Source: Frondihabitans sp. PhB188
GTDB lineage: Bacteria; Actinomycetota; Actinomycetes; Actinomycetales; Microbacteriaceae
Assembly (NCBI RefSeq): GCF_003752365.1
Contig: NZ_RJUO01000001.1
Span: forward strand, 868,001-932,000
DNA: 64,000 nt
Reading direction: 5' to 3'
Part shown: one piece after another, positions 18,090 to 29,049 of the stretch
How the letters are laid out: every line of letters starts with the position of its first letter
Position numbering within the stretch: the first letter of the stretch is position 1
Position numbers and translations under genes: made by a program
The notes under the pieces: generated by a model
Told to the model about the DNA's origin: nothing
Database searches by the model: none
The model's input: the letters and a program-made list of their open reading frames with translations, nothing else

Positions 18090-19273
18090 GCGGCGACCCG
18101 CGACGAGATCTTGTCAGCGACCACGGCCGCCAGCGACGGAAACAGGGGGTGGCCGGGAAACACTCCCGTGAGCGTCTCGGCGAGCAGCTCGGGACTCACG
18201 CCGGAGCCGGCGCTCGTGCGCAGCAGAGACTGCAGCTCGCGACTCTCGACGTCGTCGGGCACGTCGAAGTCGAGAGCCGCGCGGACGACGCGGACGAGGC
18301 CGTCGAAGGCCAGACCGCGCTCGGCGAGCTGCGCGGCCGGTCCGACGAGGCGTTCGTGGCGGCTCAGCTTGCTGAGCGGGTTGCGACCCACGCGGCCGGT
18401 GGTGTCGGGGAGGTGCGGGTTCGAGATGCGCTCGAGGTTGCGGTCGATGTAGACCTGCTGCTCGGCGGCGTCGAATCCGTGCTTCTCGATCAGGAGGGCC
18501 TTCGTCTCGAGCAGAACCTCGAGCACCTGGGCGTGGATCTCGGGAACCTCGAGGGCCTCGCGGACGCTGCCGATCCCCCGGGCCCAGCCGTAGTAGGCGG
18601 CGGCGGCGTGCGCGGTGTTGACGGTGAAGAGCTTGCGCTCGATGAACGGCGCCAGGTCGTCGACCCAGGTGACGCCGTCGATGCCGGGTGCGTCGACGCG
18701 GCCCGCGAACGGACCGATCTCGATGGCCCACTCGGCGAACGACTCGATGATCACGTCGAGGCCGGGCGTCTGCTCCGGCACGATGCGGTCGATCTCGCAG
18801 TTGGCGAAGACGGCGGAGTCGGCGGCGATCGGCGCGCAGCCGCCCAGCGACTCGACGGAGCGGGCGACGGAGGCGGCGAGCGTCGTGGACGCGCCGATGG
18901 CGGTCTCGCAGGCGATGACGACGAGCGGAGCCAGGTCGGCGTCGCGCTCGATCAGGCCGCGGGCGATGAGGGGTGCGAGCGATGGGAGGACGCGCGGGCC
19001 GACGGAGGTGGTGACGATGTCGGCGGTGGAGATCTCGTAGACGGCGCGCGCCTCGTCGAGTCGGCTGTCGACGGCGCGGAAGCCGTCGACCGAGGTGGTG
19101 CGGCCATCGCCGCCGACCTCGTGGACCTCGTACGACGCGGCTGCTTCGAGCTCCCGGACCAGTTCGGAGTTCACATCGCAGAACACGACCTCGTAGCCCG
19201 AGGCGTGGAGGTACTGACCGACGAAGCCTCGCCCGATGTTTCCGGCGCCGAAATGGACGGCCTTCTTGATCAC
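18086..19273 (-). CDS. mtlD: Mannitol-1-phosphate 5-dehydrogenase
   Basis: A 395-residue polyol-specific long-chain dehydrogenase that oxidises mannitol-1-phosphate to fructose-6-phosphate with NAD. Markers are HFGAGNIGRGFVG at the N terminus, CETAIGAST, and the catalytic stretch KLFTVNTAHAAAAYYGW. GTG 19273 is preferred because GAAGG lies six bases upstream; an ATG at 19279 touches that ribosome site directly. No mannitol PTS gene is in the window. It leads the operon with two membrane proteins. Confidence 0.92.
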   Translation of the reverse strand: MIKKAVHFGAGNIGRGFVGQYLHASGYEVVFCDVNSELVRELEAAASYEVHEVGGDGRTTSVDGFRAVDSRLDEARAVYEISTADIVTTSVGPRVLPSLAPLIARGLIERDADLAPLVVIACETAIGASTTLAASVARSVESLGGCAPIAADSAVFANCEIDRIVPEQTPGLDVIIESFAEWAIEIGPFAGRVDAPGIDGVTWVDDLAPFIERKLFTVNTAHAAAAYYGWARGIGSVREALEVPEIHAQVLEVLLETKALLIEKHGFDAAEQQVYIDRNLERISNPHLPDTTGRVGRNPLSKLSRHERLVGPAAQLAERGLAFDGLVRVVRAALDFDVPDDVESRELQSLLRTSAGSGVSPELLAETLTGVFPGHPLFPSLAAVVADKISSRVAA

Positions 19274-19316
19274 AACCATCCTTCGATCATCGCACGTCGT
19301 TCCGTGCAGGACGACA

Positions 19317-19374
19317 ACACCGCTTCCGCCCGAAGATACCGGAGATGACCGGTGCTTCCGGGCGAAAGCGGTGT
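19317..19374. terminator. Long hairpin between ilvC and mtlD
   Basis: Arms of 26 bases (19317-19342 and 19349-19374) with only a few mismatches enclose a 6-base loop. The element lies 20 bases after the ilvC stop on the minus strand and before mtlD. It probably terminates the ilv transcript. Confidence 0.8.
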
Positions 19375-19393
19375 CGAAAAGGTCACGAAACGG

Positions 19394-20449
<1,056 letters not shown>

Positions 20450-20470
20450 TCAGTTCGTGAAGCTGCTAGA

Positions 20471-20518
20471 TCGTGACGCTGTCAGTTCGTGACGCTGTCA
20501 GTTCTTGACACTGTCAGT
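20471..20518. repeat. Three 16-bp tandem repeats covering the ilvN stop codon
   Basis: Units at 20471, 20487 and 20503 (TCGTGACGCTGTCAGT twice, then TCTTGACACTGTCAGT). The last unit includes the ilvN stop codon (20514-20516) and the next bases repeat the final codons. The array looks like duplication of the 3' end of ilvN into the ilvN-ilvC gap. Confidence 0.85.
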
Positions 20519-21020
20519 TCTTGAAGACGCGGTCGGTGATGCTCTTGGCACCGCGGCCGATCGCGAGGAGCCCGGATTGCGAGATCTCCTTGATGCCGTA
20601 GGGCTCGAGCACCCTCAGAAGAGCCGTCGTCTTGCCGGTGTCGCCCGTGACCTCGATCACGAGCGCATCGGTCGACACGTCGACCACGCTGGCACGGAAG
20701 AGGTTGACGGCCTCGAGCACCTGCGACCGGGACGTGTTGTCGACGCGGACCTTGATGAGCATGTGCTCGCGCTGGACCGACTGCGAGTAGTCGAGCTCGA
20801 CGATCTTGATGACGTTGATCAGCTTGTTGAGCTGCTTCGTCACCTGCTCGAGCGGGAGCTCCTCGACGTCGACGACGACGGTGATGCGGCTGAGGCCGGG
20901 GATCTCGCTCTTGCCGACGGCGAGGCTCTCGATGTTGAAGCCGCGGCGGGCGAAGAGGCCGGCGACGCGGGTCAGCAGACCGGGTTTGTCTTCGACGAGG
21001 AGGGAGAGGACGTGGCTCAT
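20514..21020 (-). CDS. ilvN: Acetolactate synthase small (regulatory) subunit
   Basis: A 168-residue ACT-domain subunit giving valine feedback sensitivity to IlvB. The ACT domain is at the N terminus ([26 protein letters not shown]); a second, IlvN-type C-terminal domain follows ([25 protein letters not shown]). ATG 21020 overlaps the ilvB stop (ATGA). Tandem 16-bp repeats begin at its 3' end. Confidence 0.95.
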   Translation of the reverse strand: MSHVLSLLVEDKPGLLTRVAGLFARRGFNIESLAVGKSEIPGLSRITVVVDVEELPLEQVTKQLNKLINVIKIVELDYSQSVQREHMLIKVRVDNTSRSQVLEAVNLFRASVVDVSTDALVIEVTGDTGKTTALLRVLEPYGIKEISQSGLLAIGRGAKSITDRVFKN

Positions 21021-22894
21021 GCGTGTTCTCCGGTCATGTCGCCGTCGCGGGTGGTGTCGGTCGCGCTCGTGCCGGGCGCCTCGTCGTCCCACTCGGGGGC
21101 GAGGGCGCGAGCGTGCTGGATCTCGGAGTTCGACACGCCCTGCGGCACCATGGGCCACACCATCGCGTCGCGGCTGACCACGAAGTCGATGACGACGGGA
21201 CGGTCGTTGGTCGCGAGGGCCAGCTGGATCGCGGCGTCGATCTCGTCTTCGCGGGTGACCCGGATGCCCAGCGCGCCGTAGGCGTCGGCGAGCTTGACGA
21301 AGTCGGGGACCATGCGAGTGACGGTGCCGCCGCCGGTGTGGCCGGTGTTCAGGTCGGTGAACGAGTGGCGGCCCTCGTAGAACAGGGTCTGCCACTGGCG
21401 CACCATGCCGAGCGACGAGTTGTTGATGATCGCGACCTTGATCGGGATGTCGTTGATGACGCAGGTGGCGAGCTCCTGGTTGGTCATCTGGAAGCAGCCG
21501 TCTCCGTCGATCGCCCAGACGACGCGGTCGGGCTGGCCGACCTTGGCGCCCATGGCGGCGGGGACCGAGTAGCCCATGGTGCCGGCGCCGCCGGAGTTCA
21601 GCCAGGCGTGCGGACGCTCGTACTGGATGAACTGGGCCGACCACATCTGGTGCTGGCCGACACCCGAGGCGTAGACGGCCTCCGGCCCGGAGAGCTGGCC
21701 GATGCGCTGGATGACCTTCTGCGGTGACAGCAGGCCGTCGTCGGGCTCGGTGAAGCCGAGCGGGAACTGCTCGCGGAGACCGTTCAGACGCTCCCACCAC
21801 GCCGACAGATCGGGCTGCGAACCGCCCGTGATGTCGGCGTAGGCGGCCGTGAGGTCGATGATGACCTCGCGCGCGTCGCCCACGATCGGCACGTCCGCCA
21901 GGCGGATCTTCGAGATCTCGGCGGGGTCGATGTCGACGTGCACGACTTTGGCGTTCGGGGCGAAGAGCTCCGCCTTGCCGGTCACCCGGTCGTCGAAGCG
22001 GGCGCCGAGGGCGATGATGAGATCGCTCTCCTGCAGGCCGAGGACGGCTGGGACGGTGCCGTGCATGCCCGGCATCCCGAGGTGCTGCCGGTGCGAGTCA
22101 GGGAACGCGCCCCTAGCCATCAGCGTGGTCACCACGGGTGCCCCCGTGGCCTCGACGAGCTCGAGCAGCTCGGCCGACGCACCGGAGCGGATCACGCCGC
22201 CGCCGACGTAGAAGACCGGCTTGCGCGACTCGGCGATGAGCTGGGCCGCGGCAGTGATCTGCTTCCCGTGCGCCTTGGTGATCGGACGGTAGCCGGGCAG
22301 GTCGACCGTCTCGGGCCAGACGAAGGGCGCGGACATCTGCTGCGCGTCTTTGGTGATGTCGACGAGCACGGGGCCGGGGCGGCCGGTCGAGGCGATCTGG
22401 TACGCCGCCGCGAGGGTCGCCGGGATGTCCTCCGGCTTCGTCACGAGGAACGAGTGCTTCGTGATCGGCATCGTGATGCCCACGATGTCGGCCTCCTGGA
22501 ACGCGTCGGTTCCCATCAGGGTCGAGAACACCTGGCCGGTAATGGCCAGGAGCGGCACGGAGTCCATGTAGGCGTCGGCGATCGCGGTCACGAGGTTCGT
22601 CGCGCCGGGACCGGACGTCGCGATGGCGACGCCGACCCGCCCGGAGGCGGCGGCGTACCCCTCGGCGGCGTGACCGGCACCCTGCTCGTGGCGGACCAGG
22701 ATGTGGCGGATCGCCGTCGACGACATGAGCTCGTCGTAGAACGGGATGATCGCGCCGCCGGGAAGGCCGAAGACGTCGGTGACGCCGAGCTTCTCGAGCG
22801 ACCGGAGGATGGCGCCGGAACCCGTCAGGATCTCGGGGCTGGCCTGGCGTGGGCGCGCGGGTGCGGTGGGCAGGGGACTTGCATCTGGAGTCAT
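21017..22894 (-). CDS. ilvB: Acetolactate synthase large (catalytic) subunit
   Basis: A 625-residue TPP enzyme joining two pyruvates, or pyruvate and 2-oxobutyrate. The N-terminal pyrimidine-binding domain shows [16 protein letters not shown] and the catalytic-Glu region [13 protein letters not shown]; the C-terminal PP domain has [18 protein letters not shown] and [13 protein letters not shown] 25-residue Pro/Ala leader precedes the fold. It lies 44 bases after ilvD and overlaps ilvN by 4 bases. No leader peptide or attenuator is visible in the short gap. Confidence 0.95.
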   Translation of the reverse strand: MTPDASPLPTAPARPRQASPEILTGSGAILRSLEKLGVTDVFGLPGGAIIPFYDELMSSTAIRHILVRHEQGAGHAAEGYAAASGRVGVAIATSGPGATNLVTAIADAYMDSVPLLAITGQVFSTLMGTDAFQEADIVGITMPITKHSFLVTKPEDIPATLAAAYQIASTGRPGPVLVDITKDAQQMSAPFVWPETVDLPGYRPITKAHGKQITAAAQLIAESRKPVFYVGGGVIRSGASAELLELVEATGAPVVTTLMARGAFPDSHRQHLGMPGMHGTVPAVLGLQESDLIIALGARFDDRVTGKAELFAPNAKVVHVDIDPAEISKIRLADVPIVGDAREVIIDLTAAYADITGGSQPDLSAWWERLNGLREQFPLGFTEPDDGLLSPQKVIQRIGQLSGPEAVYASGVGQHQMWSAQFIQYERPHAWLNSGGAGTMGYSVPAAMGAKVGQPDRVVWAIDGDGCFQMTNQELATCVINDIPIKVAIINNSSLGMVRQWQTLFYEGRHSFTDLNTGHTGGGTVTRMVPDFVKLADAYGALGIRVTREDEIDAAIQLALATNDRPVVIDFVVSRDAMVWPMVPQGVSNSEIQHARALAPEWDDEAPGTSATDTTRDGDMTGEHA

Positions 22895-22938
22895 CGGTGA
22901 CGATTCCCTCTGGGGGTGGTGGCGAATGGGTGAAAGCC

Positions 22939-24651
22939 CTAGTAGGTGACAGCGCCCTCTGCGGCGGACTTCACCTGGCGGGCGTACTTGGCCAGGACTC
23001 CGCGCGTGTACACGGGAGGCAGAGGTGCCCAGCCGTCACGGCGGGCGTCAAGCTCAGCCGGATCGACGAGTAGGTCGAGCGAGCGAGCAGCGATATCGAC
23101 CCGAATCAGATCACCATCGCGCACGAATGCGATCGGACCTGCGTCGACCGCTTCGGGTGCTATGTGGCCGATGCACAGGCCGGTTGTGCCGCCTGAGAAT
23201 CGTCCGTCCGTCAACAGTAGTACATCCTTGCCGAGGCCCGCGCCCTTGATGGCCGCCGTGATGGCGAGCATCTCGCGCATGCCCGGGCCGCCCTTCGGGC
23301 CCTCGTAGCGGATGATGACGACGTCGCCCTTGTCGATGCGCCCCTCCGTGAGGGCGTCCATGGCGGCACGTTCGCGCTCGAACACCCGGGCAGGACCCTC
23401 GAACACGTCCGCGTCAAAGCCGGCGGTCTTCACGACGGCGCCCTCGGGAGCGAACGAGCCGCTGAGGACGGTGAGCCCGCCGGTCGGGTGGATCGGGTTG
23501 TCGAGCGTGCGCAGCACCTCGCCGTCGAGCGGCTTCGGCTTGATGTCGGCGAGGTTCTCGGCGACGGTCTTGCCGGTGACGGTGAGGCACTCGCCGTGGA
23601 TCAATCCGGCATCGAGCAGGGCCTTCATGACGACGGGCACGCCGCCGTGTCGGTCGACGTCGTTCATGACGTACTTGCCGAACGGCTTGAGGTCGCCGAT
23701 GTGAGGCACCTTGTCGCCGATGCGGTTGAAGTCGTCGATGGTCAGGTCGACCTCGGCCTCGTAGGCGATGGCGAGCAGGTGCAGCACGACGTTAGTCGAG
23801 CCGCCAAAGGCCATGGCGACGGCGATGGCGTTCTCGAACGCCTCCTTGGTCAGGATGTCGCGCGCAGTGATGCCCAGCCTCAGCATGTTCACGACGGCCT
23901 CGCCCGAGCGGTGGGCGAAGTAGTCGCGGCGACGGTCGGCCGAGGGCGGCGAGGCCGAGCCGGGGAGGCTCATGCCGAGCGCCTCGGCGACCGAGGCCAT
24001 CGTGTTGGCGGTGTACATGCCGCCGCAGGCGCCCTCGCCCGGGGCGATGGCGCACTCGATGGCGTACAGGTCTTCGTCCGAGATCGTGCCGGCCTTGGCG
24101 GCACCGACGGCCTCGAACGAGTCGATGATCGTGACGTCCTTCTCGGTGCCGTCCGACAGCTTGACCCAGCCGGGAGCGATCGATCCGGCGTAGAGGAAGA
24201 CGCTGGCCAGGTCGAGGCGCGCGGCGGCCATCAGCATGCCCGGCAGCGACTTGTCGCAGCCGGCGAGCAGCACGGAGCCGTCCAGGCGCTCGGCCATCAT
24301 GACGGTCTCGACGCTGTCGGCGATGACCTCGCGCGAGACGAGCGAGAAGTGCATGCCCTCGTGGCCCATCGCGATGCCGTCGGACACCGAGACGGTGCCG
24401 AACTGCAGCGGGTAGCCGCCACCCGAGTGGACGCCCTCTTTGGCGCCCTGGGCGAGCCTGTTCAGCGACAGGTTGCAGGGGGTGATCTCGTTCCACGACG
24501 AGGCGATGCCGATCTGCGGCTTCTCCCAGTCGGCGTCGCCCATTCCGACGGCGCGGAGCATTCCTCGCGAGGTGGTGGCTTCGACTCCGTCGGTGACGTC
24601 TCTGCTCCGAGGCTTCCAGTCGACGCCGTGCTCGTTCAATTTCTCAGGCAT
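22939..24651 (-). CDS. ilvD: Dihydroxy-acid dehydratase
   Basis: A 570-residue Fe-S dehydratase giving the branched 2-oxo acids. Cluster and active-site cysteines are visible in [28 protein letters not shown] and [13 protein letters not shown]; the C-terminal segment has [17 protein letters not shown]. It begins only 10 bases after the stop of an unrelated one-TM protein, so its promoter may lie inside or upstream of that gene. It leads into ilvB-ilvN-ilvC. Confidence 0.95.
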   Translation of the reverse strand: MPEKLNEHGVDWKPRSRDVTDGVEATTSRGMLRAVGMGDADWEKPQIGIASSWNEITPCNLSLNRLAQGAKEGVHSGGGYPLQFGTVSVSDGIAMGHEGMHFSLVSREVIADSVETVMMAERLDGSVLLAGCDKSLPGMLMAAARLDLASVFLYAGSIAPGWVKLSDGTEKDVTIIDSFEAVGAAKAGTISDEDLYAIECAIAPGEGACGGMYTANTMASVAEALGMSLPGSASPPSADRRRDYFAHRSGEAVVNMLRLGITARDILTKEAFENAIAVAMAFGGSTNVVLHLLAIAYEAEVDLTIDDFNRIGDKVPHIGDLKPFGKYVMNDVDRHGGVPVVMKALLDAGLIHGECLTVTGKTVAENLADIKPKPLDGEVLRTLDNPIHPTGGLTVLSGSFAPEGAVVKTAGFDADVFEGPARVFERERAAMDALTEGRIDKGDVVIIRYEGPKGGPGMREMLAITAAIKGAGLGKDVLLLTDGRFSGGTTGLCIGHIAPEAVDAGPIAFVRDGDLIRVDIAARSLDLLVDPAELDARRDGWAPLPPVYTRGVLAKYARQVKSAAEGAVTY

Positions 24652-24661
24652 GCCGCTCAGT

Positions 24662-25444
24662 TTAGGGCGTCGGAGTGGCCGCGTCGGACGGGTGGAGCCC
24701 CGGCTGCCCGGTCGGCGTCGGCCGCGCCGTCCGGCTGACCGTGAGGTCCATCGGCGACACCTCCAGGATTCCGGCCGAGATGTTCCACCGGGCCGAGTAC
24801 GAGCGCGTCGCCGACACCACCAGATCGAGGCGCACGCCCGCCGCCGCGGCGTCTTTCTCCGGGGTGCAGGAACTCGCCGCCCGGTCCGAGCCCGCCGCCA
24901 TGATCAGGCAGAACGAGTCGTCGATCCCCCGCGCCACCCAGATGCCGCCCTTCACGCGACCGTCGGTGAACTGGGCGAGGACGCGCCGGGTGGTCGCCGG
25001 GTCGACGCGCGTCGGGACGACCGCCGGGATGTCGGCGGCCACCTGCTTCTGGTCGAAGTACTCCGAGCCGAGGCCCTGGGCGACGGCGGCTCCCGGGTCG
25101 ACGGCGCTGAGCCCGTAGGTGGCGACGGCGGCCGGAGCGGCCCCGGGGGCGTCGCCCGGCGGGTCGGCGTGGAGCGCCTGGGCGACGCCGGCTCCCGCCA
25201 GGCCGGCGACGAGGACGGCGACGCCCGCGCCCGCGACCCAGCTGCGGGCCGGACGGGACCTCGGCGGCGGGGTGGCGTCGGCGGCGGCGGGGGCTGCGGC
25301 GGGCAGTTCCTGCGACTCATGGCTCTGCCTGCCGTGCACGAGCGGATGCAGGAGGGCTCGCAGCTCGGCCACGTCGCGCGGGTCGGGCGCCTCGGCGCCG
25401 TAGACCCGGGCTTCGAGTTCGCTTCGGCGCTCCTCGGGGCTCAT
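24662..25444 (-). CDS. Single-TM protein of unknown function upstream of ilvD (260 aa)
   Basis: Not recognised. Residues 1-~70 are charged then Pro/Ala-rich (cytoplasmic); one TM helix follows ([24 protein letters not shown], ~68-92); the outer ~165 residues contain [11 protein letters not shown], a [15 protein letters not shown] region and a Cys pair (SFCLIM, SSCTPEK). The plan resembles an anti-sigma factor or sensor membrane protein, but no zinc motif is seen. The ATG at 25444 lacks a clear ribosome site; a longer in-frame start exists near 25516. Its stop is 10 bases from ilvD. Confidence 0.65.
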   Translation of the reverse strand: MSPEERRSELEARVYGAEAPDPRDVAELRALLHPLVHGRQSHESQELPAAAPAAADATPPPRSRPARSWVAGAGVAVLVAGLAGAGVAQALHADPPGDAPGAAPAAVATYGLSAVDPGAAVAQGLGSEYFDQKQVAADIPAVVPTRVDPATTRRVLAQFTDGRVKGGIWVARGIDDSFCLIMAAGSDRAASSCTPEKDAAAAGVRLDLVVSATRSYSARWNISAGILEVSPMDLTVSRTARPTPTGQPGLHPSDAATPTP

Positions 25445-25514
25445 GGCTCGATGGTAGTTCGCCGGGGTCGCGGTCGGCCGGCCGAATGTCGGTGGGGGCG
25501 GGCAGGGTGGGCGC

Positions 25515-26096
25515 ATGGATGAGAAAGAGCGACTCCACCTCTACCTGAGGCAGCGGCGCGACGACCTGCTGCACAAGCTCGAGGGGCTCGGCGAGTACGA
25601 CGCGCACCGGCCGATGACGCCGACGGGCACGAACCTGATCGGGCTCGTCAAGCACACCGCCAGCGTGCAGCTCGGCTACCTGGGCGAGGTGTTCGGGCGG
25701 CCCGCCGAGCGGCGGGTGGCGTTCGAGCTGCCCGGTGCGGCCGAAGACGACGACATGTGGTCGCCGGCCGGCGAGTCGATCGCCGACGTCGTCGAGTTCC
25801 ACCACTACTCGGCCGCGCACGCCGACGCGACCGTCGAGGCGCTCCCCCTCGATGCGGCCGGCGTCGTGCCGTGGTGGCCGGACGACCGCAAGGCCGTGAC
25901 GCTGCAGTGGATCCTCGTGCACATGCTGTCCGAGACGGCGCGGCATGCGGGGCACGCCGACATCCTGCGAGAGACGATCGACGGGTCGGTCGGCAACGGC
26001 CCGGCCGACCCAAACGTGCCCGGCAAGTCGCCCGACGAGTGGGCGGCCTTCCGGGCGAGGATCGAGGCCGCCGCCCGCGAGGCCGGCCACCGCTAG
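25515..26096 (+). CDS. DinB/DUF664-family protein
   Basis: A 193-residue four-helix-bundle protein of the DinB superfamily, whose members often bind a divalent metal and in Actinobacteria may be mycothiol-dependent transferases. The putative metal histidines lie in GLVKHTASVQLGYLG and in SETARHAGHADILRE, the usual three-His spacing of the family. It starts MDEKERLHLYLRQRRDDLL. It is divergent from the one-TM gene and its stop runs directly into the 4 x 105-bp repeat. Substrate is unknown. Confidence 0.8.
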   Translation: MDEKERLHLYLRQRRDDLLHKLEGLGEYDAHRPMTPTGTNLIGLVKHTASVQLGYLGEVFGRPAERRVAFELPGAAEDDDMWSPAGESIADVVEFHHYSAAHADATVEALPLDAAGVVPWWPDDRKAVTLQWILVHMLSETARHAGHADILRETIDGSVGNGPADPNVPGKSPDEWAAFRARIEAAAREAGHR

Positions 26097-26100
26097 CTCC

Positions 26101-26520
26101 AGCGAGTCGCTCGGAGGCGTGCACTCCAAGGCGGAGCACCGGCGACTACGGCGGAGCCATGTCGCCGGAGCGACAACGCCGGAAGGTGCGCCCCCGGCCG
26201 ACCCCAGCGAGTCGCTCGGAGGCGTGCACTCCAAGGCGGAGCACCGGCGACTATGGCGGAGCCATGTCGCCGGAGCGACAACGCCGGAGGGTGCGCCCCC
26301 GGCCGACCCCCGCGAGTCGCTCGGAGGCGTGCACTCCAAGGCGGAGCACCGGCGACTATGGCGGAGCCATGTCGCCGAAGCGACAACGCCGGAGGGTGCG
26401 CCCCCGGCCGACCCCCGCGAGTCGCTCGGAGGCGTGCACTCCAAGGCGGAGCACCGGCGACTATGGCGGAGCCATGTCGCCGGTGCGACAACACCGGAGG
26501 GTGCGCCCCCGAGCGACTCG
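26101..26520. repeat. Four tandem 105-bp repeats filling a convergent intergenic gap
   Basis: Units start at 26101, 26206, 26311 and 26416 and differ by only a few bases. Each has a near-perfect hairpin (GGCGACTATGGC-GGA-GCCATGTCGCC) and begins CGAGTCGCTCGGAGGCG. The array starts just after the DinB-like stop (26096) and ends at the otsB stop (26523). Because 105 is a multiple of three, all frames stay open and give 35-residue repeated peptides, but there is no ribosome site or codon bias, so I treat it as non-coding. It accounts for the whole 425-base gap. Confidence 0.93.
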
Positions 26521-26522
26521 GC

Positions 26523-27347
26523 CTAGCTCTGGCCGAGGTGGGCGCGGAGGTCGGCCAGATCAGCCAGCAGGTGCGCGACCGCGGCGGGATCGGCGACGCG
26601 GTAGGCCGCCGCGGTGACGCCCGAGCCGCACTTGAGGCCGAAGTCGTCAGGGCCGAGCACGGCGAAGCCGTCCTCGTCGGTCACGTCGTCGCCGGCGAAG
26701 AGAACGGCGGTCGCACCGGTCATGGCACGCAGGCGTTCCAGCCCGTCGCCCTTCGATGCGCTGCGGACAGCGAACTCCAGGACGTCCTTGCCGGTGCGCG
26801 AGAAGGCGCCGGGCGCCTCGGCCTCGATGCGGCGAGCGGCCTCCGCATCGGCCGCCTCGGTATCGGCGTCGGTCGCATTGCGCGTGTGGAGGGCGAAGCC
26901 GGCCGGCTTCTCCTCGACGATGACGTTCTCGTAGCCGGCCGCGACCTCGTCGAGGACGGTGTGGATCGTGGTCCGCAGCGCCGACTCCTCGGGCGTGAGG
27001 CCGACATCGGCCGAGCCGTCGATCCGGTACTCGACGCCGTGCGACCCCACGAGCAGCACGTCGTCGGGCATCTCGGACACCTCCGCCAGGCTGGCGATGG
27101 CGCGGCCCGAGACGAGGGCCACCGTGGTGTCGGGGAGCTCGACGAGACGGAGCAGGGCCTCGCGCGCCTCGGGGAGCATGCGCGCGCCCATCGGCTGGTC
27201 GACGGTCGGCGAGAGGGTGCCGTCGAAGTCGAGCGCGACGAGCAGCACGGCGGTGGTCGCGAGGCGGCCGAGCGCGTCGGCCATGGCGGTCTCGGCTGCG
27301 GCGTCGGGTTCCTCGGCGGCGCCGGGCACGGGGGCGGGGGTGGTCAT
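26523..27347 (-). CDS. otsB: Trehalose-6-phosphate phosphatase
   Basis: A 274-residue HAD-superfamily phosphatase that dephosphorylates trehalose-6-phosphate. Motif I is ALDFDGTLSP near residue 40; SGR, VGSHGVEYR, the C-terminal lysine segment ASKGDGLERL and the acidic GDDVTDEDGF complete the site. ATG 27347 overlaps the otsA stop (ATGA). A 30-residue Ala/Pro/Glu-rich leader precedes the fold. Confidence 0.93.
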   Translation of the reverse strand: MTTPAPVPGAAEEPDAAAETAMADALGRLATTAVLLVALDFDGTLSPTVDQPMGARMLPEAREALLRLVELPDTTVALVSGRAIASLAEVSEMPDDVLLVGSHGVEYRIDGSADVGLTPEESALRTTIHTVLDEVAAGYENVIVEEKPAGFALHTRNATDADTEAADAEAARRIEAEAPGAFSRTGKDVLEFAVRSASKGDGLERLRAMTGATAVLFAGDDVTDEDGFAVLGPDDFGLKCGSGVTAAAYRVADPAAVAHLLADLADLRAHLGQS

Positions 27348-28924
27348 GCGGCGGTCTCCGGGGTTCCTGCGCCGTCGTCTGCGGGCTCGGATCCCGACGA
27401 CTCGGCCAGCGCCTCCTCGACGGTCTTCTTCGGCGGTGCCGCGATGCGGTGGCCCGGCCGGACGTCGGAGAGCGCGGCCAGGAACGACGCCGACCACTTC
27501 GCCACGTCGTTGTCGAGCACGCGTCGGCGCAGGGCGCGCATGCGCGTGACGCGGTCGCGGCGCGGCATCTCGATCGCGCGCATGATCGTGTTCTTGAGGC
27601 CGCCGATGTCGTGCGGGTTGACCAGGAGGGCGCTGCGGAGCTCGTCCGCGGCACCGGCGAACTCGCTCAGGATGAGCACGCCGTCGCTGTCGAAGCGGAC
27701 GGCGATGTACTCCTTGGCGACGAGGTTCATGCCGTCGCGCAGGGCCGTCACGAGCATGATGTCGGCGGCGAGGTAGAGCGCGACCATCTCCTCGCGCGGG
27801 TAGCCGTGGTGGTGGTAGCTGATCGCGGTGTGGCTCATGGTGGCGTAGTCGCCGTTGATGCGGCCGACCGTCAGCTCGATCTCGTCGCGCAGGGCCATGT
27901 ACGCCTCGACGCGCTCGCGGCTCGGCGACGCGACCTGCACGAGAGTCGCGTCCTCGACGCTGAGACGGCCGTCGGAGAGCAGCTCGCCGAACGCCTTCAT
28001 GCGGTGGCGGATGCCCTTGGTGTAGTCGAGGCGGTCGACGCCGAGGATCACCGTCTTCGGGTTGCCGAGCCCCTCGCGGATCTCGCGGGCGCGGGCCTGG
28101 ATCTCGGGCTTGCGGGCCAAGGCCTCGAAGCCGGCGGAGTCGATCGAGATCGGGAAGTGCTTCGCGACGACGCGGCGCACCTTGCGACCGCGGCGCGACA
28201 GCGGGGCCGACTCGTCGTCCACCGGCACGTCGATGTAGGGGCGCGTCGTGGCGTAGCCGAGCAGATGGCGCACCGAGCGCGAGAAGTTGGAGGCGTCGTC
28301 GGCGCGCTGGAACCCGATGACGTCGGCGCCGAGCAGACCCTCGAGGATCTTCTCGCGCCACGGCAGCTGCGAGAAGATGCCGAGCGGCGGGAACGGGATG
28401 TGGTTGAAGAACCCGATGGTCAGGTCGGGGCGGAGCTCGCGGAGGAACTGCGGCACCAGCTGCATCTGGTAGTCCTGCACCCACACGACGCCGTCCTGCT
28501 CGGCGACCTCGGCGGCGCGCTGGGCGAACCGGCGGTTCACCAGCACGTAGCTGTCCCACCACACGCGGTGGTAGGTCGGGGCCGAGATGACGTCGTGGTA
28601 CAGCGGCCAGAGCGTGTCGTTGCTGAAGCCTTCGTAGTAGCGCTGCACCTCTTCTTCGCTGAGCGGCACGGGCACGACGTTGATGCCGTCGTTCTCGAAC
28701 GGCTCGAACTCGAGGTCGGGCTTGCCGGCCCAGCCCACCCAGGCGCCGTCGTTCGCGCGCATCACGGGCTCGAGGGCCGTGACGAGGCCGCCGGGCGAGT
28801 GCTCCCACTTGACGTCGCCGTTCTCGTCGACGGTGTGGTCGACCGGCAGGCGGTTCGAGACCACGACGAAGCCGTAGGTCTCGTGCTCGGTGGCGGGAGG
28901 GGTGTGATCGGGGTGTTCGGACAT
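27344..28924 (-). CDS. otsA: Trehalose-6-phosphate synthase (GT20)
   Basis: A 526-residue retaining glycosyltransferase making trehalose-6-phosphate from a nucleotide glucose and glucose-6-phosphate. Seen: FVVVSNRLPVDH, VWVQDYQMQLVPQFLRE, GFFNHIPFPP, GVDRLDYTKGIRHRM and ALRDGMNLVAKEYIA. The ATG at 28924 is taken because the fold begins ~17 residues later; a much longer in-frame reading upstream is non-conserved Arg-rich shadow sequence. It is coupled to otsB and serves compatible-solute synthesis. Confidence 0.94.
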   Translation of the reverse strand: MSEHPDHTPPATEHETYGFVVVSNRLPVDHTVDENGDVKWEHSPGGLVTALEPVMRANDGAWVGWAGKPDLEFEPFENDGINVVPVPLSEEEVQRYYEGFSNDTLWPLYHDVISAPTYHRVWWDSYVLVNRRFAQRAAEVAEQDGVVWVQDYQMQLVPQFLRELRPDLTIGFFNHIPFPPLGIFSQLPWREKILEGLLGADVIGFQRADDASNFSRSVRHLLGYATTRPYIDVPVDDESAPLSRRGRKVRRVVAKHFPISIDSAGFEALARKPEIQARAREIREGLGNPKTVILGVDRLDYTKGIRHRMKAFGELLSDGRLSVEDATLVQVASPSRERVEAYMALRDEIELTVGRINGDYATMSHTAISYHHHGYPREEMVALYLAADIMLVTALRDGMNLVAKEYIAVRFDSDGVLILSEFAGAADELRSALLVNPHDIGGLKNTIMRAIEMPRRDRVTRMRALRRRVLDNDVAKWSASFLAALSDVRPGHRIAAPPKKTVEEALAESSGSEPADDGAGTPETAA

Positions 28925-29049
28925 CGGGTGTAGGTGCTCCGCTCGCTGACCCGGGACGCATTCCCCCGGGGTTCCGAGGCTACCAGCGCGCCGAACCGGG
29001 CGGTTCAGAGGCCCGGGCGCAGGAACCCGGGGCGGCCGGCCCCGGCAGA

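Noticed and set aside
22895-22938. Leader peptide or attenuator for ilvB
   Set aside because: The gap is only 44 bases, with no run of Val/Leu/Ile codons and no hairpin.
25757-26617. Repeated 35-residue peptides in both strands of the 105-bp array
   Set aside because: All frames are open only because 105 is a multiple of three. There is no ribosome site, the frames run into flanking genes out of phase, and no protein-level constraint is visible.
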